DNA of 14,798 bases from Microcaldota archaeon (GTDB taxonomy: Archaea; Micrarchaeota; Micrarchaeia; Norongarragalinales; CAINOH01). The position numbers were made by a program, and so were the translations under genes. Numbering within the stretch: position 1 is the first letter of the stretch; each line of letters begins with the position of its first letter. The stretch is from positions 1 to 14,798 of the forward strand of contig DAHXMR010000044.1 in NCBI GenBank assembly GCA_027371655.1, read 5' to 3'. The notes under the pieces are model-generated. The model made no database searches, was not told the origin of the DNA, and worked only from the letters and a program-made list of their open reading frames with translations. Of this stretch, positions 1 through 6,757 are shown piece by piece.

Positions 1-2
1 TA

Positions 3-230
3 TTACTACTATCTTCAGATGCGGTAATTGCGCTCTATAAGCATTTTAGACAAATTAGGCAAAGCATACTGTCCTCGCCAGACGCAAATCGTAAGTACTA
101 CGGTCGCTTAAAGGAACTATTTTCTAAGCCTCATCGGAAAATATACCAGATCGAGCTAGAAGAAATTACTAGCATAACCCAAAATACGTATGCTGGTCCC
201 GCGCTTCACATTAGCCGAAATGAAGTCTAG
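3..230 (+). CDS. 3' end of an unknown protein (partial)
   Basis: This reading frame is open from the left edge of the window to a TAG stop at 228-230 and gives 75 residues ending in ALHISRNEV. The start lies outside the window. The segment is rich in charged and aromatic residues (KYYGRLKELF, then a stretch around ELEEITSITQ) and reads like a soluble, partly helical C-terminal domain. I do not recognise the family. Codons are A/T-rich (TTA, CTA, AGA, ATA), unlike the G/C-ending codons of the housekeeping genes to the right, so it probably belongs to an accessory or transferred segment. A hairpin followed by T-rich sequence lies about 40 bases downstream. The other two forward frames are closed by stops within the first 40 bases, which favours this frame. 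Confidence 0.5.
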   Translation, partial: LLLSSDAVIALYKHFRQIRQSILSSPDANRKYYGRLKELFSKPHRKIYQIELEEITSITQNTYAGPALHISRNEV

Positions 231-267
231 CGAGTGGCTGGGAAAAATTCCTTCGCTACGTTGCCCC

Positions 268-300
268 ACGCGGAAACCCTGCCGCGTTGTTTTCTGTTTT
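268..300 (+). terminator. possible terminator after the left-edge gene
   Basis: An inverted repeat ACGCGG (268-273) / CCGCGT (282-287) with an 8-base loop is followed by T-rich sequence (TGTTTTCTGTTTTT). It lies 38 bases after the stop at 230 on the same strand. Archaeal termination depends mainly on the T-rich tract. The call is from structure only. Confidence 0.35.
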
Positions 301-333
301 TATGCCCTATTTTTGAGGACTGCAAAACCCGGC

Positions 334-654
334 TCACAGCCCCTGTCGCGGGAGGCCAAACCCCCCACGCGGTGGTTTATGTACCAAGAAGAAAAATAAA
401 AGGTAGCTAACGAATATACCTCTAGTAATCCAGACATAATTTTCTAAAGAACCAACGCCTATGGCGTTAAGGCCGGCGATTAGGGTAAGTGTGCCCAAAC
501 AGACTCCGGTGAGCTTGATAATAAAGCTAGAAAACTGTTCTCGATCCATCCAAAGATATTTGGGGACAAATCCTGGCTCCACAAAATAGCCTAATTCGTT
601 TTCTTGCTCTACCGTTCCGAAAAGTCGATTCCAAACCTGGCTAAAAGTCCCCAT
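334..654 (-). CDS. small two-helix membrane protein, unknown
   Basis: The frame encodes 106 residues from an ATG at 654. A soluble N-terminal part (about 1-42, with aromatic and acidic residues) is followed by two hydrophobic segments at about 44-66 and 73-91, so it is probably an integral membrane protein with a short hairpin topology. I recognise no family. The last 15 residues (HKPPRGGFGLPRQGL) are Gly/Pro/Arg-rich and come from GC-rich DNA, whereas the rest is A/T-rich. The original C-terminus may therefore have been replaced by other sequence. A TATA-like AAATAAAG (about 674-682 on the plus coordinates) centred about 24 bases upstream suggests a leaderless or very short-leader transcript starting at this ATG. 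Confidence 0.55.
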   Translation of the reverse strand: MGTFSQVWNRLFGTVEQENELGYFVEPGFVPKYLWMDREQFSSFIIKLTGVCLGTLTLIAGLNAIGVGSLENYVWITRGIFVSYLLFFFLVHKPPRGGFGLPRQGL

Positions 655-670
655 ATGGTCGCCTTTTTTT

Positions 671-712
671 CAACTTTATTTCACGCGTTACGTGTTGCAA
701 TATCGCTAACGC
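671..712 (-). promoter_or_regulatory. promoter region of the small membrane protein gene
   Basis: On the minus strand a TATA-like element (AAATAAAG, 674-682) sits about 24 bases before the ATG at 654. Just upstream is an inverted repeat GCGTTA (685-690) / TAACGC (707-712). The inverted repeat could be an operator or a weak 3' hairpin of the ureohydrolase gene upstream. Apart from the possible 3' extension of that gene discussed under findings, I see no gene in 655-782. Confidence 0.35.
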
Positions 713-782
713 ACTCGTATCAGTCTAATCTTGTTTTTCTTTCTTGAAATACGGGACGTTGAGCTTTTGCAGCGCTTGGCGT

Positions 783-1625
783 TTATCGTTTCCCGCAGTT
801 TATTGCGGCTTCTATTGCCAGGGTTTCGATTAGTTGTATTGCTTTTTCATCGCTTTTTCCGCTAGCTTCGTCGTCCAAACAGGCTTCGAAGAATCCGATT
901 GCCTTCGGGTGGTTGGCGCGGATTGCGCCCACAAGCGTGTCGGGGGAGAGGTTTCCCTTGCTGTGCCGAGTGGTGATTCCGTATTTGGGGGCAATGACGT
1001 CGAGGTCGATGTCGAATATGTCCGCGTTCGACGCGTGCGAGACCAGTTCATAGGTTTGTGTGCCTTCGCGCACTCCCACTCCCTGAATCTCGCCGGCTGT
1101 TTTCAAGCCCAAGCGGATTGCGGTGCAGACGTAGTTGTTGCGCAATACTCCCGGGGGGCAGGTGAGGGGAGTGTCGCAGGAGTCGGAGTGTTCGTCAAAT
1201 CGCGCCACCTTCCCATCGAGTGCATAAAGCAATAAGCCGCCTGTGTGGTCGCCGCCCAGTAAAATCACCAGGTCTTTGCCTTCGCATAATCCCACAAATT
1301 CTTCTGCAAGGCCGAGCATTTCGGTTTCGTCAAGGCCGTATTTGCCTTCGAAGCGCTTGGAAAACTGTTCGGGAATGATTTCCTCGGCGTCTTCCACGTG
1401 TGCGGTGATGTCGCGGCGCAAAAGCTCGCCGCTTTCTTCAATTGCTTTTGCCACGCGCTTGCGCAATTGGTTTGTCGCGCCGCGCTTGAAGGATTCGAAG
1501 AGCTTGCTTGTGGAGACTTTGGGCTTTTTTCCCCGGATTTTGAACGTGGCAAGCCTGCGCCAGGCTTGCGTTTCAAGCCCGGCTGTGGGAATTCCGACTA
1601 TCAGCACGTTGATGGTTTTTTTCAT
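783..1625 (-). CDS. arginase/agmatinase-family ureohydrolase
   Basis: The protein (280 residues from the ATG at 1625) has the metal-site pattern of the ureohydrolase fold: GGDHTGG (His127), a D-E-H-S-D run matching DxHxD (Asp144, His146, Asp148), and FDIDLD (Asp205, Asp207), plus an acidic residue in GFFEACLDDE near the C-terminus. These residues would bind the two Mn(II) ions that hydrolyse guanidino groups or related C-N bonds. The N-terminal strand INVLIVGIPTAG fits the start of the fold. The usual IDxLDP motif reads DLDVIAP here and about 85 residues separate strand 1 from GGDH, so it is a divergent member and the substrate (agmatine, arginine, formiminoglutamate or other) cannot be assigned. 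A TTG at 1643 would add six residues; neither start has a strong ribosome site. A one-base shift near the 3' end would extend the protein (see findings). Confidence 0.75.
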   Translation of the reverse strand: MKKTINVLIVGIPTAGLETQAWRRLATFKIRGKKPKVSTSKLFESFKRGATNQLRKRVAKAIEESGELLRRDITAHVEDAEEIIPEQFSKRFEGKYGLDETEMLGLAEEFVGLCEGKDLVILLGGDHTGGLLLYALDGKVARFDEHSDSCDTPLTCPPGVLRNNYVCTAIRLGLKTAGEIQGVGVREGTQTYELVSHASNADIFDIDLDVIAPKYGITTRHSKGNLSPDTLVGAIRANHPKAIGFFEACLDDEASGKSDEKAIQLIETLAIEAAINCGKR

Positions 1626-1666
1626 TGGCAAAAAGCTCGACAAGGATTATGCGAGTTAATGGTTTT

Positions 1667-2050
1667 TTATTCGAGGTATTCGACGTCCGGCATGCCTTTG
1701 AAGTGGGGGTCGCCGGACACGATTTTGAGGCCTTTTTGCCGGGCTGCGGCGAGGACGAAGAGGTCTATCGCGCCCATTCCGCGGCCCGCGAGCTTTTTTT
1801 TGAGGGCGCCTGCTTCGAGGGCGATTTTGTCGTCTATGGGGATGGAGGTTACGGAGAGGAGGGTTTCGTCTATCGCGTTTTCGGCGGCTTTTGGGCCGGC
1901 TATTTCTTCGAGCCGGTATTTTATTTCGTAAATGTTGGCGGAGGTGGTGAATGCTTCCGTGGCTTCCTGGTAAATTTGCTTTACTTTGGCGCCGGCTTCG
2001 CTGCCCTTCATGAGTTCGATGATTGCGAAGGAATCAAGCAAAATGTTCAT
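1667..2050 (-). CDS. vapC: PIN-domain ribonuclease toxin (VapC type)
   Basis: The 127-residue protein starts at the ATG at 2050, which overlaps the end of the antitoxin gene by 17 bases. A longer upstream frame exists but adds residues that match nothing and overlap the antitoxin further. The four acidic PIN-domain positions are visible: Asp6 in ILLDSFAIIE, Glu42 in NIYEIKYRL, Asp96 in GAIDLFVLAAA and Asp114 in IVSGDPHF. VapC toxins cleave tRNA or rRNA with Mg2+ or Mn2+ bound by these residues and are held inactive by VapB. The translational overlap with the AbrB-type gene upstream is typical of this module. The RNA target cannot be told from sequence. Confidence 0.85.
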   Translation of the reverse strand: MNILLDSFAIIELMKGSEAGAKVKQIYQEATEAFTTSANIYEIKYRLEEIAGPKAAENAIDETLLSVTSIPIDDKIALEAGALKKKLAGRGMGAIDLFVLAAARQKGLKIVSGDPHFKGMPDVEYLE

Positions 2051-2255
2051 TGCATGCGTCTTCCTCGTGCTGTTTTCTGAACTTTTCGACGTCAAGCTTG
2101 GGGAATTTTCCGAACAGGCCGGCCAATCCCCGTTTGGGCGTCAGGACTATCGTGCCGTCGCGCTTGACTGCTTCGAACACGTCGGCTTGGAACTCGTCGC
2201 GCAGGGGCTTTGGCAAAACCATCCTGCCCGCCTTATCCAGGGAAACAAATACCAT
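2034..2255 (-). CDS. vapB: AbrB/SpoVT-type antitoxin (VapB)
   Basis: The 73-residue protein starts MVFVSLDKAGRMVLPKPLRD, the swapped-hairpin DNA-binding motif of the AbrB/MazE/VapB class (a 'D..GR.vlPk.lR' pattern). The C-terminal part (about 45-73), with KFPKLDVEKFRKQHEED, is a charged tail of the kind that wraps its toxin. A GGTGA ribosome site lies 4 bases before the ATG at 2255. It overlaps vapC by 17 bases. Such antitoxins usually repress their own operon, and two direct repeats with a 17-bp offset lie just upstream (2265-2293). The neighbouring zinc-ribbon-like gene is transcribed away from it out of the same intergenic region. Confidence 0.85.
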   Translation of the reverse strand: MVFVSLDKAGRMVLPKPLRDEFQADVFEAVKRDGTIVLTPKRGLAGLFGKFPKLDVEKFRKQHEEDACNEHFA

Positions 2256-2264
2256 GCGCTCACC

Positions 2265-2316
2265 AAATGGTATTTAATTTGAAGTGGTATTTATATGTAT
2301 GTGGCATTTTGGGGGG
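2265..2316. promoter_or_regulatory. divergent promoter/operator between vapBC and the zinc-ribbon-like gene
   Basis: Two 12-base direct repeats, AAATGGTATTTA (2265-2276) and AAGTGGTATTTA (2282-2293), differ at one position and start 17 bp apart. Each contains a TATA-like core readable on either strand. On the minus strand TAAATACC lies close upstream of vapB, and on the plus strand TATTTATAT lies about 30 bases before the TTG at 2324. A plus-strand G-run (2311-2316) serves as ribosome site for the plus gene. I infer that VapB binds the repeats. Confidence 0.5.
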
Positions 2317-2323
2317 ATTTGCA

Positions 2324-2596
2324 TTGATTCGGAAGTGCTTGGTTTGCGGGAAGTCGATAAAAATTGCCGTTGACCGGCGCGGCAAATGCGATGGCGGGCA
2401 TTACTTTGGCACGTTCGAGGCTCCGATTGAGGGCACCGGCGTTTGGAAGTTTGTCCGCAAAGGAATGTTCATGGGGAAAAGCTTCGATGTGGTGGATTGG
2501 ACCGGAAAGAAAAAAGAATTGGAGTGCTGGGAATGCGACTCCTGCTTTGGCGAGGCGGCAAAAGAAACCAGGCGGAAAAAGAAGAAAACCGGGTGA
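2324..2596 (+). CDS. small zinc-ribbon-like protein, unknown function
   Basis: I chose the TTG at 2324 because a GGGGGG ribosome site lies 7 bases upstream and the motif content begins right there. The frame is open further upstream, but those residues overlap the vapB gene and its promoter. The 90-residue product begins with a CLVCGK knuckle and has a second pair in ELECWECDSCF, four cysteines that would make a zinc ribbon-like fold. Between them lie a GGHYFG turn and a basic, aromatic stretch. The C-terminus is a Lys/Arg tail. I believe similar short hypothetical proteins occur in other archaea, but I cannot name a family. It is divergent from vapBC and may share its regulation. Confidence 0.65.
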   Translation: MIRKCLVCGKSIKIAVDRRGKCDGGHYFGTFEAPIEGTGVWKFVRKGMFMGKSFDVVDWTGKKKELECWECDSCFGEAAKETRRKKKKTG

Positions 2597-2608
2597 CTGC
2601 ATTTTGCG

Positions 2609-2626
2609 AACAGGTAGCCGCCTGTT
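2609..2626 (+). terminator. hairpin after the zinc-ribbon-like gene
   Basis: AACAGG (2609-2614) and CCTGTT (2621-2626) form a six-pair stem with a 6-base loop, followed by TTCGT. It begins 12 bases after the stop at 2596. The T-tract is short, so it may be a weak or partial terminator. Confidence 0.35.
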
Positions 2627-2668
2627 TTCGTGGGTAAGTCTGCGGGGTCGAGTGCTCCGTAAGGTGCA

Positions 2669-2703
2669 CGTGGTATGTCCCCGCGGGGCCACGCTCTTTT
2701 TTT
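2669..2703 (+). terminator. hairpin with T7 tract between convergent genes
   Basis: CGTGG (2669-2673) pairs with CCACG (2689-2693) around a CCCCGCGGGG palindrome. Seven T residues follow at 2697-2703. It lies between the plus-strand zinc-ribbon-like gene and the minus-strand DUF3368 gene that ends at 2702, so it suits termination of plus-strand transcripts. Archaeal RNA polymerase stops at T-tracts alone. Confidence 0.45.
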
Positions 2704-3256
2704 AGCGTGTTTTGCTTTCGGCGGGTGCGCTGTTTTTTTGCAGTGTTTGCGCTTTTTCCAGTATTTCCCGGTAAAGGGGAGGGGAAATGCGGTAGTTTTG
2801 GTCCAGCAGGCCGTCCAGCGCCCGCTTGAATTCGTCGAAGGACAGCAGGCCGTGCTTCAGGGCCTTCAGCAGGAGGAATGGCGTGCTTTGGGGGGTTAGC
2901 CCCATGTATTTCGCGGCTTTTATTGCCGCCAAGTCGTCCACGAGGACGATTCTTGTTTTCTCTTTTTTTGCAAGCAACAGGGCGGAAAGTTCGCCTTCGT
3001 GCAGGCCGAGCAGTTGCAGCGTTTTTCCGCCTTTTGGAACGGGCGGGGCCGGTTTTGCCCTGAGTTTTCCCTGTTCGAGCGCGGCCTTGATTGCAAGGGC
3101 GTCCCCGTGTTTTTCAACGCTTCGCAGGGCTTCGCGCACGACCGTTTCGGGAACGGAAACCTCGCTGAAAAGCCCGGAAAGCAGGGAAAGCCGGCCGAGT
3201 TTTGACAGGAAAATCAGGGGAGAAGTGTTGCAAACCGCCCGCTCCATTTTTTTCAT
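2702..3256 (-). CDS. DUF3368-type PIN-like toxin
   Basis: The 184-residue protein looks like the DUF3368 family, a PIN-related nuclease group usually encoded next to a UPF0175 antitoxin. Signs are VCNTSPLIFLSKLGRL at the N-terminus, the middle segment GLHEGELSALLLAKK, VLVDDLAAIKAAK with the acidic pair, and the C-terminal SFDEFKRALDGLL and YREILEKA. As is common in this family, the first catalytic Asp position of classical PIN domains is Asn in NTSPL. The ATG at 3256 is preceded by GGGGCGC. The UPF0175 gene is indeed next upstream, but 135 bases away rather than abutting, with a hairpin-rich insert between them. I infer a toxin role from family and context. Confidence 0.75.
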   Translation of the reverse strand: MKKMERAVCNTSPLIFLSKLGRLSLLSGLFSEVSVPETVVREALRSVEKHGDALAIKAALEQGKLRAKPAPPVPKGGKTLQLLGLHEGELSALLLAKKEKTRIVLVDDLAAIKAAKYMGLTPQSTPFLLLKALKHGLLSFDEFKRALDGLLDQNYRISPPLYREILEKAQTLQKNSAPAESKTR

Positions 3257-3269
3257 GCGCCCCGCAGGG

Positions 3270-3390
3270 AAAAGTGATACTTCCCACGCTTGAAGGTGTG
3301 GGCTTCTTTTATTCGCAAATCACACGTTGACGATGAACCGAACGGCAATCCCGACACGCGCCTTAAGGCGGGGGATTGACGTTGGGTTCT
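3270..3390. mobile_element. probable decayed IS200/IS605-end element (MITE-like)
   Basis: The gap between the UPF0175 and DUF3368 genes holds two strong hairpins. The first, 3283-3302, pairs CCCACGCTT with AGGTGTGGG (with G-T pairs). The second pairs AATCCC (3347-3352) with GGGATT (3372-3377) around CGCCTTAAGGCG (3359-3370); its left arm carries GACACG that has no partner on the right, as if about five bases had been lost. Subterminal imperfect hairpins, the GAACCGAACGGCAATCCC sequence between them and the lack of a transposase fit a non-autonomous relic of an IS200/IS605 element. This resemblance is from memory, and exact ends are not determined. Confidence 0.5.
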
Positions 3391-3391
3391 T

Positions 3392-3685
3392 TCAAATCGA
3401 GCGGATCATTTCGCGCAGGTCGTCTTCCGAGGTTTCAAAGAACTCGCCGCGGGCCTTAAGCTCGTCCAAAAAGTCCCAAAGCGTTATTCCCGCAAGTTCC
3501 GCAGCCTTCCAGGCGCTAATCCTCTTTTGCCTGTACTCGGCAATCGCTTCCTCCAGAAAAACGCCCTTCAAGCCCGTTTCGACAACGCGCTTCAAGACCG
3601 TGGTGCGGTCGGAGCGGTGGCGCTTGGCAAGGCCGTCGAGCTGGTGCAACAGGACGAAATCGAGCCTCATGCTGGTGACCGGCAT
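3392..3685 (-). CDS. UPF0175-type antitoxin
   Basis: The 97-residue protein from the ATG at 3685 has the UPF0175 look. An N-terminal half could be ribbon-helix-helix-like. It is followed by FLEEAIAEYRQKRISAWKAA and ELAGITLWDFLDELKARG, a helix-turn-helix-like stretch characteristic of this antitoxin family. These proteins are partners of DUF3368 or related PIN toxins and likely repress their own promoter. A GGGAG lies 12 bases before the ATG; another Met at 3670 is possible. A frame continuing upstream through the Fic gene is an artefact of that gene's other frame. A doubled TATA-like box lies 50-70 bases upstream. The toxin gene follows after the hairpin-rich insert. Confidence 0.8.
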   Translation of the reverse strand: MPVTSMRLDFVLLHQLDGLAKRHRSDRTTVLKRVVETGLKGVFLEEAIAEYRQKRISAWKAAELAGITLWDFLDELKARGEFFETSEDDLREMIRSI

Positions 3686-3733
3686 TTTTTCCACGTTCTC
3701 CCAAAAGCCCCGCGGGGATTTTGGTGAATACGT

Positions 3734-3753
3734 TGTATTTTTATGTATTTTTA
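3734..3753 (-). promoter_or_regulatory. doubled TATA-like box before the UPF0175 gene
   Basis: The plus-strand decamer TGTATTTTTA occurs twice in perfect tandem (3734-3743 and 3744-3753), giving TAAAAATACA twice on the minus strand. Either copy could place a start site around 3710-3720, about 30 bases before the ATG at 3685. One helical turn separates the copies. Confidence 0.45.
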
Positions 3754-3813
3754 AGCCTTGGCATCCGTTTTCCCATATGGATTTTTGGGCAAACCGCGGC
3801 TTAAAAGCCCGAA

Positions 3814-3853
3814 CCAGCCTCGCTTCCGCTGAACTTGGGAAAAGCCGGCTGGT
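3814..3853 (-). repeat. hairpin repeat, copy 1 (after the Fic gene)
   Basis: The plus-strand segment 3814-3835 matches 11060-11081 at 21 of 22 positions (core CTTCCGCTGAACT). It forms an imperfect hairpin: CCAGCC with GGCTGG outside, TTCC with GGAA inside. It lies about 10 bases downstream of the Fic stop codon. Copy 2 lies just downstream of the winged-helix gene, in the same orientation. Function unknown; a shared 3' end or processing element is one option. Confidence 0.5.
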
Positions 3854-3861
3854 CGCAACGT

Positions 3862-4821
3862 TCATTTTTTGGGTTTTTTGAGGGCTTTTTGGAGTGCGGC
3901 GTATTCTTTGAGCAATAGTTCGATTGTTGGCCGGAGGTCGTATTGTTTTTGGTAGGCTTGCAGGCTGGCGTAGTATTCCTTCCGTCTTGCAAGCTCGATG
4001 TTGACTGGGGGCAGGCCGTGTTTTATGAGTATGTTGTTGAGCAAAAGCCTTCCCACGCGTCCGTTTCCGTCCTGGAGGGGGTGGATGTTTTCGAATTGGT
4101 TGTGCGCGATTGCGGCAAGCACCAGGGGGTGGTATTTTTTCCTGTTTTCTTCGTACCATTTGGAAAGTTCCAAGAGGAGCTTTTTGACGTGGGTGGAGGG
4201 CGCGCCGCGGTGTATTATGCCTCCCGCGCCGTCGGTGACCGCGACTTCGACGCCTTTGGCACGCAGTTTTCCGGCGAAGCTTTTCGAGTTTTTGAACACG
4301 ATGCCGTGCAGTTGGAGGATCAGGCCGAGCGAGAGGTGTTCGCGGGTTTTGCGGATGAATTCGACGGCTTCGGCAACGCCGTATGTTTCCGAGATTTCCT
4401 CCTTGGGCCGGTCGCGGGGCCAGGCGTTCTTTTCGAGGATGCCTTCGACCTCGCTTTCGGTGACCGTGGAGCCTTCTATTGCGTTGGTGTCGTAGGCGAA
4501 AAGCTCGGAAAAGCGCTTCCACTGGCCTTCGGAAAGGTGATGCACCTTGATTTTTCCCCTGATTCCCGCGGCCAGGGTTTCAAGCCGTTTTTTCTCATCC
4601 GTGGACAAAACCGTATGCAGGGGGTCGCGCAAGCCCGCCAGCGCTTCGGCGCGCCTGCGAAGCTTGGGCTCCGCTGCCGCAACATTGCCCATAAGTTCCT
4701 TGGAGGATAGGTTTGAGCCCAAAAAAACGCGAATCTTCCGCGTCTTGCCGCCCTTGCGGTAGGACTGCGTAAGGTAGTGCTTCTTCTCCCCGCCGGGAAG
4801 CGTGCGGGTTTCCAGATACAT
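3862..4821 (-). CDS. Fic-family protein (probable AMP transferase, class II)
   Basis: The 319-residue protein carries the Fic signature AAIAHNQFENIH followed by PLQDGNGRVGR. His247 is the catalytic residue, the DGNGR loop binds the nucleotide phosphates, and the usual HPF is HPL. An inhibitory helix motif TNAIEG at 112-117, with Glu116, lies N-terminal to the Fic core, which marks class II: the glutamate blocks the ATP gamma-phosphate site until released. The first 40 residues (KKHYLTQSYRKGGKTRKIRV) form a basic extension often seen in archaeal members. Fic proteins usually transfer AMP to Ser, Thr or Tyr of a partner; the target is unknown. I start at the ATG at 4821 because a TATA box lies about 26 bases upstream, implying a leaderless mRNA; a TTG at 4842 is upstream of that start site. 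Confidence 0.85.
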   Translation of the reverse strand: MYLETRTLPGGEKKHYLTQSYRKGGKTRKIRVFLGSNLSSKELMGNVAAAEPKLRRRAEALAGLRDPLHTVLSTDEKKRLETLAAGIRGKIKVHHLSEGQWKRFSELFAYDTNAIEGSTVTESEVEGILEKNAWPRDRPKEEISETYGVAEAVEFIRKTREHLSLGLILQLHGIVFKNSKSFAGKLRAKGVEVAVTDGAGGIIHRGAPSTHVKKLLLELSKWYEENRKKYHPLVLAAIAHNQFENIHPLQDGNGRVGRLLLNNILIKHGLPPVNIELARRKEYYASLQAYQKQYDLRPTIELLLKEYAALQKALKKPKK

Positions 4822-4828
4822 GGAAAAA

Positions 4829-4895
4829 TTAGGTGTCCACAAGTATATTAAATTACTGCTTTAGGTGTCCACATTTTGCCAATTTGTGGTCACCT
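4829..4895 (-). promoter_or_regulatory. Fic promoter flanked by operator-like repeats
   Basis: The plus-strand 12-mer TTAGGTGTCCAC occurs at 4829-4840 and again at 4861-4872. A third copy, inverted with one mismatch (GTGGTCACCT), lies at 4886-4895. Between the first two is a TATA-like TTTAATATA (minus strand, about 4844-4852), centred about 26 bases before the ATG at 4821. Copies on both sides of the TATA box suggest a repressor that blocks TBP or RNA polymerase. Confidence 0.6.
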
Positions 4896-4908
4896 GCGTT
4901 TTTGAGTT

Positions 4909-5457
4909 TCACCGCGGGGTTTTCAGCAATCCCTTTTCCAGCCCGTCCAAGTAGCGGCAGCAAACCGTTTTCGACCGCTTTCTGGCAGCGAAAAACTCCT
5001 TTAGTTGTTTGGCACTCGTTTGAATCGGTTTAATGGTTGCGGCAATGCTTTTTCCCGTTTTGGGATGCTTTTCTGCGACCGCAAGCAGTTCGTTCCCAAA
5101 AACCATGCTGGAAAAATCGCTGTCCGCAACGCGGCGCAAGTCGAAATTCTTGAGCGCGGCGAATTTGCGCCACGCGTCCAAAGTCCGCTTGAGTTGTTTG
5201 GGGCTTGTTATTTCGCGCAGTTTCGCAACGGTTTCAGGCTCCGAAAAAATGTAGGTCGTGGGCATGCCTTGCTTGATTTTTTTCATTGCCAAACTGAAGT
5301 ATTTGCGCCGCCAAAGGCTTTGCTTTTCCTGCGGCAAAAGCAGGGTGGGCGTCTTTGCAAGCACGCAAAAAAACGCGCTTTGCGAAAGCACGCGGCACGC
5401 CGCCTCATAATACGCCTCCGAGCCCTCCAAGAATTCGGCTGCTTCGCAGCGTTTCAT
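4909..5457 (-). CDS. stand-alone TrmB-like effector-domain protein (tentative)
   Basis: The 182-residue protein starts at an ATG with GGAGTGG 9 bases upstream, only 22 bases after the malic enzyme stop, so it is probably co-transcribed with it. It has no visible helix-turn-helix, signal peptide or membrane segment. The order of elements (an N-terminal EGSEAYYEAACRVLSQSAFF helix-strand, KKIKQGMPTTYIFSEPETVAK, then FDLRRVADSDFSSMVFGNEL and KHPKTGKSI) resembles the phospholipase-D-like effector domain that follows the winged helix in TrmB-type archaeal regulators. I see no HKD catalytic motif, so a binding or sensing role is more likely than catalysis. The family match is by eye and tentative. 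A ligand-binding partner for a separate DNA-binding subunit is a possible role. Confidence 0.5.
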   Translation of the reverse strand: MKRCEAAEFLEGSEAYYEAACRVLSQSAFFCVLAKTPTLLLPQEKQSLWRRKYFSLAMKKIKQGMPTTYIFSEPETVAKLREITSPKQLKRTLDAWRKFAALKNFDLRRVADSDFSSMVFGNELLAVAEKHPKTGKSIAATIKPIQTSAKQLKEFFAARKRSKTVCCRYLDGLEKGLLKTPR

Positions 5458-5479
5458 TTGGCAAAACCACTCCGCGAAC

Positions 5480-6661
<1,182 letters not shown>

Positions 6662-6668
6662 TTTATCT

Positions 6669-6738
6669 CCCAACAAACAGAGGAAAATAGCTTTTTCCCA
6701 ACAAATCGGGGAAACTAGCTTTTCCCCCAACAAAACAG
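6669..6738 (-). repeat. 28-29 bp tandem repeat in the malic enzyme leader
   Basis: Plus-strand CCCAACAAA occurs at 6669-6677, 6697-6705 and 6726-6734. The first two units also share GGAAA-TAGCTTTT. On the minus strand each unit reads TTTGTTGGG, and the copy nearest the gene supplies the GGGAG ribosome site at the malic enzyme start. Periods of 28 and 29 are not multiples of three, so the repeat is not coding. The middle part can fold: AGCTTTTTCCC against GGGGAAACTAGCT. Confidence 0.6.
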
Positions 6739-6757
6739 TCCGTGGCTTGTGCCGTTT

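Noticed and set aside
834..1931. Plus-strand open frames across the ureohydrolase and vapC genes
   Set aside because: They are antisense to genes with clear motifs, have no ribosome sites and show no domain.
2679..3717. The 10-bp palindrome CCCCGCGGGG at 2679-2688 and 3708-3717
   Set aside because: Short GC palindromes are expected in this GC-rich sequence, and the flanks of the two copies do not match.
3392..4522. A 376-residue open frame on the minus strand that ends with the UPF0175 protein
   Set aside because: Its first two thirds are the other frame of the Fic gene, rich in Arg and Pro with no domain. Only the last 97 residues are a real protein.
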